Source of the DNA: Methanobrevibacter sp.
Lineage (GTDB): Archaea; Methanobacteriota; Methanobacteria; Methanobacteriales; Methanobacteriaceae
Assembly: GCA_009777005.1 (NCBI GenBank)
Contig: WRMT01000155.1
Location: forward strand, 1-7,287
Direction: 5' to 3'
DNA: 7,287 bases
Below the pieces are notes generated by a model. It did not search any database, was not told the DNA's origin, and worked only from the letters and a program-made list of their open reading frames with translations. The translations under genes and the position numbers were made by a program. This document shows, in pieces, positions 1 through 5,264 of this stretch; position 1 is the first letter of the stretch, and each line of letters begins with the position of its first letter.

Positions 1-104
1 TACCTAAAAAAAAAATTAAAACTTATTAAAAATAATACATATTAAAAAAATATACCTAAAAAAAAATTAAAACTTATTAAAAATAATACATATTAACAAA
101 ATAT
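1..104. repeat. 52-bp tandem duplication upstream of the YigZ-family gene
   Basis: Positions 1-52 and 53-104 are two head-to-tail copies of one sequence beginning TACCTAAAAA. They differ only by one A in the poly-A run and one A-to-C change near the end of the second copy. The unit holds a TATA-like AT stretch (TTAAAAATAATACATATTA), so the duplication probably doubles a promoter or leader segment of the downstream gene. The first copy starts at the window edge, so further copies may lie outside. Confidence 0.9.
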
Positions 105-110
105 AGAGGA
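105..110 (+). promoter_or_regulatory. Ribosome binding site of the YigZ-family gene
   Basis: AGAGGA lies five bases before the ATG at 116 and supports that start. It directly follows the second copy of the tandem duplication. Confidence 0.6.
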
Positions 111-115
111 TACTT

Positions 116-727
116 ATGAAAACAATAGCTAAATCATTTCAAGCTGATTTAACTATAAAAAAATCCCAGTTTATATGCAGAATATTTAATGCTGAAAACT
201 CAATTGAAGCTAAAAAAATAATTCAAGAGGTGAAAAATGAGTATTATGATGCTACCCATAACTGTTCTGCATATTTAACTATTGATGGAGAAGGATATGA
301 TGATGATGGAGAACCAAGTGGAACCGCTGGAAAACCCATATTAAATATCCTAAAAAAAAACGATTTAAAAAATATAGTGGCTATTGTAACTAGATATTTT
401 GGTGGTATCAAACTCGGTGCTAGTGGTTTAGTAAGAGCTTACAGTAAATCTGTTCTTGAGGTATTAGCTATTGCCGAAATCGTTGAAATGAAACCTTATA
501 TTATTTATAAAATTATTTTTGAATATCAAAACATTAAATTCATTGATGATGAAATTAGAAATTATAAAATATTTATTTTAAATAAGAATTTTAAAGAAAA
601 AGTTAGTTATAAAATAGCTATTGAAAAAAACAGACCTATAACTCCTTTTTTTGAAAAACTCAACCTAAAAATAAAGACTATTAAACTAGAGGAAACATAT
701 TTATATCTTGATAAAATAACAATCTGA
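116..727 (+). CDS. YigZ/IMPACT (UPF0029) family protein
   Basis: A 203-residue protein of the YigZ/IMPACT family, cytosolic, with no signal peptide or membrane segment. The N-terminal UPF0029 domain covers about residues 1-125. It shows DATHNCSAY (45-53), DDDGEPSGTAGKPIL (62-76) and the family signature VTRYFGGIKLGASGLVRAYS (91-110). The C-terminal half (about 130-200) matches the size and place of the DUF1949-type ferredoxin-like domain usual in bacterial and archaeal YigZ proteins, and total length is normal. In eukaryotes the related IMPACT protein modulates the Gcn2 translation-control kinase, while the prokaryotic role is not established. The ATG at 116 is chosen because AGAGGA sits five bases upstream. 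It appears monocistronic, with a kilobase gap after it and a tandemly duplicated leader before it. Family assignment is secure; function is not. Confidence 0.93.
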   Translation: MKTIAKSFQADLTIKKSQFICRIFNAENSIEAKKIIQEVKNEYYDATHNCSAYLTIDGEGYDDDGEPSGTAGKPILNILKKNDLKNIVAIVTRYFGGIKLGASGLVRAYSKSVLEVLAIAEIVEMKPYIIYKIIFEYQNIKFIDDEIRNYKIFILNKNFKEKVSYKIAIEKNRPITPFFEKLNLKIKTIKLEETYLYLDKITI

Positions 728-856
728 AATATTTTAATAAATTCACTGAAAAAATAAAAAAACACTCAAAAAAAAAAAAACTATGAAAATTAAAAAATGT
801 TTATTATTATCAAAATTACAATGAAAGTAGATAAGTATATATTGTAGTTTATGGTA

Positions 857-887
857 AATTATTAATGCATATATATGCAAAATAATT
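857..887. promoter_or_regulatory. Palindromic TATA-like element
   Basis: TGCATATATATGCA (866-879) is a perfect 14-bp palindrome. It is flanked by AATTATT (857-863) and AATAATT (881-887), which extend the symmetry with a small offset. Its core is a good match to an archaeal TATA box. If used in plus orientation it would start transcription near 897-900, just before the candidate structured RNA. It could also be an operator or a simple cruciform. Promoter function is inferred. Confidence 0.4.
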
Positions 888-899
888 ATGACTGATATT

Positions 900-1216
900 T
901 CAAGTGTTCTAAATTTCAGTGACAAAAAAAAGTTAGGAATCATTCAGTGACCAATAGGATTAAACGCTTGAATTAACGGAACTGATAAATGATTAAATAT
1001 TAAAAATTTTGGTAAAGATATAACCTTAAATGAATTTGGAAGTCGAAAAATAACTATAGACTTCTCTCATCTATTGGTTATTGTAGGCTTTATGTTCAAG
1101 TAAGATATTATATTCAAACATACCAAATTTTAATAAATAATTATTTTTAAAGTTAAAGTGAATTTAAAAATCAACTATTAGCTATGATTTCTCTCATCAT
1201 AGCTATAGAGATTTTT
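900..1216 (+). ncRNA. Candidate structured non-coding RNA (unrecognised family)
   Basis: No protein is encoded here, but the plus strand shows consistent RNA-like pairing. A long stem joins 945-957 (CAGTGACCAATAG) to 1071-1083 (CTATTGGTTATTG). It has 13 consecutive pairs, two of them G-U wobbles that exist only if the plus strand is transcribed. Inside it GGAAGTC (1038-1044) pairs with GACTTCT (1059-1065). Downstream is a perfect 10-bp hairpin (1179-1205) followed by a T-rich tract. A TATA-like palindrome lies at 866-879, about 25-30 bp before the proposed 5' end. I see no RNase P, SRP, tRNA or C/D-box signature. Ends are approximate, and in such AT-rich DNA the shorter stems could be fortuitous. 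Confidence 0.35.
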
Positions 1217-1221
1217 ATTTT
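1179..1221 (+). terminator. Strong hairpin followed by T-rich tract
   Basis: TAGCTATGAT (1179-1188) and ATCATAGCTA (1196-1205) form a perfect 10-bp stem with the 7-nt loop TTCTCTC. The sequence TAGAGATTTTTATTTT follows, so it resembles an intrinsic or U-tract terminator in plus orientation. No upstream protein gene on this strand lies close enough to need it, which is one argument for a non-coding transcript ending here. Confidence 0.5.
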
Positions 1222-1222
1222 C

Positions 1223-1350
1223 ATTCTAATACTTTTAAAATTTTTACTATTTTTAAAATAATTACTACTTTTAAGATTTTCACGACTTTTAAATTAATTA
1301 CTACTTTTAAGATTTTCATGTCTTTAAAATAATTACTACTTTTAATAATA
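1223..1350. repeat. Tandem direct repeat of about 36 bp, roughly 3.5 copies
   Basis: Two clear copies start with ATTACTACTTTTAAGATTTTCA at 1261 and 1297. A third, shortened copy starts at 1332, and a more degenerate copy precedes them at about 1223-1260. Periods are 35-38 bp with no unique spacers, so this is a minisatellite-type array and not a CRISPR. The copies could be a set of protein-binding sites, but no function is shown. Confidence 0.75.
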
Positions 1351-1737
1351 ATTTTATTATTTTTTCTTAAATTTCTATTGTTATCTAGGGATTTTAATAG
1401 AAATATAAATCATAAACGATTTTTATTCTAATTTAATACTTAAAAACATTTATTTTTCAAAACCCCATGTAAATTTGAAGTTTTATATGATAATATCTAT
1501 TTTCTTTAAAATATATTAAGCAATTCTTTTATATTTTCTAATTTTTTCAAATTTTTATGATTTTTAATTGATATCAATAATTATAACGTATACATTATCT
1601 ATTAATTTAAATATAATTAATTCTAATATAATTTATAAATATAATTTTGGAGTTAAATTAATAATCAGTAAATTTTTTAAAATAAATTATTTCTATATTA
1701 TATTTATTTCTTTTAAAAAATGGAATTAAAAAATTCA

Positions 1738-1749
1738 TTTTATATATTA
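1738..1749 (+). promoter_or_regulatory. TATA box candidate for galU
   Basis: TTTATATATTAA matches the Methanobacteriales TATA consensus (TTTATATA). It would place transcription start near 1765-1770, giving a short leader that still includes the ribosome binding site at 1774. No convincing BRE is visible. Confidence 0.5.
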
Positions 1750-1773
1750 AGATTATTATTTGAAAAGTGTAAT

Positions 1774-1779
1774 AAGGTG
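1774..1779 (+). promoter_or_regulatory. Ribosome binding site of galU
   Basis: AAGGTG lies five bases before the ATG at 1785 and is complementary to the archaeal 16S rRNA tail (CACCTCC). It fixes this start. Confidence 0.7.
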
Positions 1780-1784
1780 TAAAT

Positions 1785-2627
1785 ATGAAAGCAGTTGTAC
1801 CTGCAGCAGGTCTTGGAACAAGATTTTTGCCAGCAACTAAAGCCCAACCAAAAGAGATGTTACCTGTTTTTGATAAACCTACTATCCAATATGTTATTGA
1901 AGAAGCAATAGCTTCTGGTATAGATGACATATTAATTGTTACAGGTAAAGGTAAAAGATCAATTGAAGATCATTTTGATAGATCCTTTGAATTAGAATAT
2001 AGCTTACAAGAAAATGGAAAAGAAGATTACTTAAAAGAAGTGAAAGAGATATCGGATTTAGCTAATATTTATTATGTTCGACAAAAAGAGCAAAAAGGAC
2101 TTGGAGATGCTATTTATTGTGCTAAAAAACATGTTGGTGATGAACCTTTCGCAGTTATGTTAGGAGATACAATAACAAAAGCTAATGTTCCTTGTATTAA
2201 ACAATTAATTGATGTTTATAATAAGTATGGTGCTTCCACAATAGCTGTTGAAGAAGTACCATGTGAGAAAGTAGAAAGATACGGTATTATTAAAGGGAAT
2301 GAAATTGAATCAAATATTTATAAAATAGAAAAGTTGGTTGAAAAGCCATCTGTTGATAAAGCACCTTCTAATTTAGCTATTATGGGAAGATATTTTTTGG
2401 AAGCTGAAATTTTTGATCATATATCAGAAACAGAACCTGGTTTTGGAGGAGAAATTCAATTAACTGATGCTATGGCAAAATTAAACAATATTTATGGTCA
2501 AGTTTTTCAAGGGAAAACTTATGATATTGGTAATAGAATTGAATGGTTGAAAACTTCTATTGAATTTGCAATGGCTGATGAAAAAGCTAAAAAGGAATTA
2601 TTAATTTATTTAAAGGATATTTTATAA
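1785..2627 (+). CDS. galU: UTP--glucose-1-phosphate uridylyltransferase
   Basis: A 280-residue cytosolic enzyme that makes UDP-glucose from UTP and glucose-1-phosphate, feeding surface polysaccharide and glycolipid synthesis. It has the Rossmann-like nucleotidyltransferase fold. The nucleotide-binding loop AAGLGTRFLPATKAQPKE spans residues 7-24, followed by MLPV and the GalU-type GKGKRSIEDHFD (54-65). Others are QKGLGDAI (103-110), MLGDTI (125-130, with D128 as the expected metal ligand), VEKP (185-188), GRYFL (201-205), GEIQLTD (222-228) and TYDIGN (245-250). The length fits archaeal and short bacterial GalU proteins. It has its own TATA box and ribosome binding site. It is distinguished from RmlA-type enzymes by the ATKAQPKEM and GKGKRSIEDHFD motifs. 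It is probably functionally linked to the epimerase and glycosyltransferase 1.3-3.5 kb downstream, but not in one transcript with them. Confidence 0.96.
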   Translation: MKAVVPAAGLGTRFLPATKAQPKEMLPVFDKPTIQYVIEEAIASGIDDILIVTGKGKRSIEDHFDRSFELEYSLQENGKEDYLKEVKEISDLANIYYVRQKEQKGLGDAIYCAKKHVGDEPFAVMLGDTITKANVPCIKQLIDVYNKYGASTIAVEEVPCEKVERYGIIKGNEIESNIYKIEKLVEKPSVDKAPSNLAIMGRYFLEAEIFDHISETEPGFGGEIQLTDAMAKLNNIYGQVFQGKTYDIGNRIEWLKTSIEFAMADEKAKKELLIYLKDIL

Positions 2628-2680
2628 AATCTTTTTATTTATTAAAAATCTTTTAATAAAAAGTTCCTTTCTTTTCAATC
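2628..2680 (+). terminator. Possible terminator after galU
   Basis: TTTATTAAAA (2638-2647) and TTTTAATAAA (2651-2660) form a 10-bp stem with a 3-nt loop, followed by the pyrimidine-rich AAGTTCCTTTCTTTTC. The stem is purely A-T, so it is weak and could be incidental. Confidence 0.35.
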
Positions 2681-2767
2681 AAAACAATATATAAAATTTC
2701 TTTATTAAGAATCTTTTTATTGCAATAATAAAAATAAAATAAAAAAAAAGCTAAAATGGGATAATTA

Positions 2768-3259
2768 ATGAATGGAAGAGAAAAAATCATAGCAGAAAGA
2801 TCAAAAACAAAAGATTATATTGATAAAACAAGGATAGTTTTAAAAGAAAATAACACCTTTGAAGAAATTAAATCATTGAAAAAAGAGCTGAAAAAGAAAA
2901 ATAAAGAATTGGAAAAATCTGATAAATCTTTGAAGTTTCACAAATCTGGACAAAAACAATGTGAAAAAAAGATTTCACTTATTATTAATGAAAAAAACGA
3001 ATTATTAGATAAAATTCATCAATATGAACTCATGAAATTAGACTTAAAACTTCAAAAATCTAATGATTTAAAAGAAAAAATTCAAAAAGCAGAACATCGG
3101 GTTAATATTACAAAAAAACTTCTAGATAATTCAAAAGAAGAAATAGTTATGTTAAAAAATATTATTGATGATTATGATAAACTAGGTTTTTTTGATTTCA
3201 TTATGAACAAAAAACCTGAAAGTGTGAGATTGTATAGTAATAAGTTTGAAAATAAATAA
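2768..3259 (+). CDS. Lysine-rich coiled-coil protein of unknown function
   Basis: A 163-residue highly charged protein that I do not recognise. Residues about 31-135 are dominated by Lys and Glu with regularly spaced Leu/Ile and no proline, as in a long coiled coil (for example LKKELKKKNKELEK, 37-50). The tail changes character (DYDKLGFFDFIMNKKPESVRLY, about 135-156), with an aromatic patch that could be a docking or folding segment. There is no signal peptide, membrane helix or catalytic motif. The ribosome binding site is weak (GGGA at 2758-2761). An ATG at 2756 is closed at once by TAA, so the start at 2768 is best. Coding is supported by an uninterrupted frame with normal codon use. It lies 140 bp after galU, possibly transcribed from the same promoter. 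A cytoskeletal, scaffold or chromosome-associated role is possible but only speculative. Confidence 0.75.
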   Translation: MNGREKIIAERSKTKDYIDKTRIVLKENNTFEEIKSLKKELKKKNKELEKSDKSLKFHKSGQKQCEKKISLIINEKNELLDKIHQYELMKLDLKLQKSNDLKEKIQKAEHRVNITKKLLDNSKEEIVMLKNIIDDYDKLGFFDFIMNKKPESVRLYSNKFENK

Positions 3260-3392
3260 TTTATATTATTAAATTTTTAGATAGTTTCATTAAACATGAA
3301 AAAAATTATTATTTCCCATATTTTTCTATTAATATATTATAATCATTTTTAAAAACTTAGTCACAATTTTCTTTTAAATTTAATTTAAACAA

Positions 3393-3517
3393 ATTTAAAT
3401 GATTTTAGCTATAGTTCTGGAGAAAAAATTGAGTTATAGTATTAAACTTAATATTTGTAACAAATAAAATTTTATAAATAATAATAAAAATCATTTAAAT
3501 AAAATTTAAAATGATTT
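3393..3517. repeat. Nested inverted repeats, possible small structured RNA
   Basis: ATTTAAATGATTTT (3393-3406) and AAAATCATTTAAAT (3487-3500) are a perfect 14-bp inverted pair. Between them CTATAGTTC (3409-3417) pairs with GAGTTATAG (3431-3439) through nine pairs, two of them G-U on the plus strand, and TATTTG/CAAATA (3452-3466) forms a 6-bp hairpin. The right arm also forms an alternative hairpin with 3504-3517. The arrangement resembles a three-way junction of about 108 nt. The outer arms are nearly all A-T, so chance is a serious alternative. Confidence 0.3.
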
Positions 3518-3891
3518 AAGAGATCATTATTTAAAAATATTTTTTTATAAATATTAAAAAATGTAGGAATATACTATACTTATTTACACATAATTTAACA
3601 ATTCCTCAAAATCTATTTTATTTATTTTAATTTCTTTAAAAATGAGATGACTATTTTTATTAATAATTTAAATTATAATTATTTGGATTAAAAATTAATG
3701 AATATTAAAACATTTAAAAATATCATTATTTTAAAACTTTATTTTCAAGACTAGATATAAATAATTTACAAACTATGCTTTAATTTCTATAAATTAAATA
3801 TTTTTATATATCAAACTTATTTATCATGAACTTTTCTAAATTACTAAATATTAACTATAATCAATAAATTTTATCAATAAATAGTGCTTAT

Positions 3892-3909
3892 GATACCTAA
3901 AAAGGTATC
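3892..3909. promoter_or_regulatory. Palindromic operator candidate before the epimerase gene
   Basis: GATACC (3892-3897) and GGTATC (3904-3909) are perfect 6-bp inverted repeats around the spacer TAAAAA. They end 25 bp before the ATG and 12 bp before the ribosome binding site. The position suits a repressor site at the transcription start, or a 5'-UTR hairpin. The regulator is unknown. Confidence 0.4.
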
Positions 3910-3921
3910 TAAAACATTTAT

Positions 3922-3927
3922 AAGGAG
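3922..3927 (+). promoter_or_regulatory. Ribosome binding site of the epimerase gene
   Basis: AAGGAG lies seven bases before the ATG at 3935 and supports that start. Confidence 0.7.
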
Positions 3928-3934
3928 CATATAA

Positions 3935-4876
3935 ATGGAAACAAAAAGAATTTTAGTTACTGGTGGTGCAGGATTTATTGGAACAAATCTTGTAAATGAA
4001 CTTGAAAAAAGAGGTCATGAAGTTTTATCTTGTGACTTATTACATAATGAAAGGGAAAATTATGTAAGAGCTGATGTTAGACACTATCGACAAATTGAAA
4101 GAATATTTGAAGAAAATGATGATTTTGATTATGTTTATCATTTAGCTGCTGAATATGGGCGATGGAATGGTGAAGGATATTACGAAAACCTATGGGAAAC
4201 TAATGTCATTGGAACAAAACACATGATTCGTTTACAGGAAAAATTAGGATATAAAATGATATTTTTCTCATCAGCTGAAGTTTATGGAGATTATGAAGGC
4301 GAAATGAGTGAAGATGTAATGATTAATAATCCCATAAAAGATACATACCAAATGAATGATTATGCTATTACTAAATGGGCTGGAGAATTAATGTGTATGA
4401 ACTCAGCTACAATGTTTAAAACAGAAACAGTTAGAGTAAGACCAGTGAATTGTTATGGACCTTATGAAGAATATTCTCCTTATAAAGGATTCATACCAAT
4501 ATTTATCTATAAAACTCTTCATAATCAGCCATATGAAGTTTATATGGGACATAAACGTATCATTGATTATGTAGAAGACACAGCTACTACATTCGCAAAT
4601 ATTGTTGATAATTTTATTCCTGGTGAAGCTTATAATGTTGGAAGTAAACAAGAATGGGAGAAAGATATCAAAGAATATTCAGATATTGTTCTTGATACTG
4701 TGGGCTGTGATGATTCTCTAGTAACCTATCATGAAGCTGAACCTTTCACAACCAAAGTGAAAACCATTGACTTTTCAAAAGCTATTCGTGATTTAAAACA
4801 TGACCCTAAAGTTTCTCCTGAAGAAGGTATTAAAAAAACGGTTGAATGGATGAAGCATCATTATAATATAGTATAA
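3935..4876 (+). CDS. NAD-dependent epimerase/dehydratase (GalE-like extended SDR)
   Basis: A 313-residue extended short-chain dehydrogenase/reductase, cytosolic, expected to act on a nucleotide sugar (epimerase or 4,6-dehydratase type). The N-terminal NAD-binding loop is GGAGFIG (residues 10-16), and an acidic residue after the second strand (D34) is consistent with NAD rather than NADP. HLAAEYG (69-75) and FSSAEVYG (111-118) are conserved SDR strands, with S113 at the position of the GalE catalytic Ser. The catalytic pair is Y143 and K147 in YAITK. RVRPVNCYGPYE (167-178) and YNVGS (233-237) are typical substrate-domain segments. Length is normal. The substrate cannot be read from sequence: GalE, a UDP-sugar 4-epimerase or a dTDP-sugar dehydratase are all possible. 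It leads a co-directional group with the CMD-family protein and the glycosyltransferase, after a palindrome that may regulate it. Confidence 0.92.
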   Translation: METKRILVTGGAGFIGTNLVNELEKRGHEVLSCDLLHNERENYVRADVRHYRQIERIFEENDDFDYVYHLAAEYGRWNGEGYYENLWETNVIGTKHMIRLQEKLGYKMIFFSSAEVYGDYEGEMSEDVMINNPIKDTYQMNDYAITKWAGELMCMNSATMFKTETVRVRPVNCYGPYEEYSPYKGFIPIFIYKTLHNQPYEVYMGHKRIIDYVEDTATTFANIVDNFIPGEAYNVGSKQEWEKDIKEYSDIVLDTVGCDDSLVTYHEAEPFTTKVKTIDFSKAIRDLKHDPKVSPEEGIKKTVEWMKHHYNIV

Positions 4877-4930
4877 AATCACAAATTTTGTTAATCCTTA
4901 AATTGACTATATTCCTTAAAAAATTCCTTA

Positions 4931-4936
4931 GAGGTG
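4931..4936 (+). promoter_or_regulatory. Ribosome binding site deciding the start of the CMD-family gene
   Basis: GAGGTG at 4931-4936 is a strong match to the archaeal anti-Shine-Dalgarno. It lies six bases before TTG at 4943 and twelve before ATG at 4949. The in-frame GTG at 4934 is part of this site itself and so is unlikely to be the start. Confidence 0.65.
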
Positions 4937-4942
4937 TTAATT

Positions 4943-5260
4943 TTGAAAATGAGTAAATCATTTGAAGTATTTGCAAGTGAAGCTCCTGAAGTTCAAAAAG
5001 CATGGATGGAAATGGCTGAAAAATTAGATAAAAAAAGTGCATTAGATAAAAAAACTGAAGAATTATCATATATTTCTGTATTATCTGCTGTTGGATTGGA
5101 AAGCGGAATACCTTTCCATACTTCAATGGTTAAAGCAAATGGTGCCTCTAGAGATGAAATCATCAGTTCAATTTTGCTTGGTTTACCTGCTGTTGGATCT
5201 AAAGTTATAAAATCTTTACCAATAGGTTTAGAAGCTTATGATAACCTTGATTTAAAGTGA
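4943..5260 (+). CDS. Carboxymuconolactone decarboxylase (CMD/AhpD-fold) family protein, cysteine-less
   Basis: A protein of about 105 residues, taken from the TTG at 4943 on ribosome-binding-site spacing (ATG at 4949 would give 103). The core ALDKKTEELSYISVLSAVGLESGIPFH (33-59), then VKANGASRDEIISSILL (63-79), matches the all-helical CMD fold: conserved Glu, the helix ending in H59, and the G-A-S-x-x-E-I motif. Redox-active AhpD-type members carry CxxC just before this His. Here those positions are Leu and Gly, and no Cys occurs anywhere in the protein, so thiol peroxidase or disulfide chemistry is unlikely. It follows the epimerase by 66 bp and ends four bases before the glycosyltransferase start, so it is probably cotranscribed and translationally coupled with it. 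Its role beside sugar enzymes is unknown; a small structural or non-redox enzyme is possible. Confidence 0.85.
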   Translation: MKMSKSFEVFASEAPEVQKAWMEMAEKLDKKSALDKKTEELSYISVLSAVGLESGIPFHTSMVKANGASRDEIISSILLGLPAVGSKVIKSLPIGLEAYDNLDLK

Positions 5261-5264
5261 TTAT

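Larger units (their letters stand above)
728..1784. other. Long intergenic region with RNA-like structure and tandem repeats
   Basis: About 1.06 kb without a credible gene. From left to right it holds an A-rich stretch (750-800), a palindromic TATA-like element (857-887), two copies of TTCAGTGAC (915-923, 943-951), a candidate structured RNA (about 900-1216), a 36-bp tandem repeat (1223-1350), about 370 bp of AT-rich sequence in which I see nothing definite, and the promoter and ribosome binding site of galU. Confidence 0.7.
3260..3934. other. 675-bp intergenic region with nested inverted repeats
   Basis: No credible gene on either strand. The notable content is a nested inverted-repeat structure (3393-3517) and a palindrome just before the epimerase gene (3892-3909). 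The remainder is AT-rich sequence without recognisable signals, including two TCAATAAA direct repeats (3861-3868, 3874-3881) near the likely promoter of the downstream gene. Confidence 0.7.

Noticed and set aside
124..137. 14-base exact match AATAGCTAAATCAT shared with 6721-6734
   Set aside because: Mostly A/T, and several such matches are expected by chance in a 7.3-kb sequence of this composition.
743..943. 66-residue open frame on the minus strand
   Set aside because: Hydrophobic, Phe/Ile-rich product typical of translated AT-rich non-coding DNA, no ribosome binding site, and it overlaps the palindromic element.
940..1010. C/D-box guide RNA
   Set aside because: CTGA and TGAT-like words occur, but not in the required C-D'-C'-D order and spacing.
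1223..1350. CRISPR array
   Set aside because: The repeats are directly adjacent without unique spacers and are too degenerate.
1658..1930. 90-residue minus-strand open frame over the galU start
   Set aside because: Antisense to the conserved galU N-terminus and promoter, with no ribosome binding site.
4403..4651. 82-residue minus-strand open frame
   Set aside because: Antisense shadow inside the epimerase gene.
4830..5126. 98-residue minus-strand open frame
   Set aside because: Antisense to the epimerase end and the CMD-family gene, both well supported by motifs.
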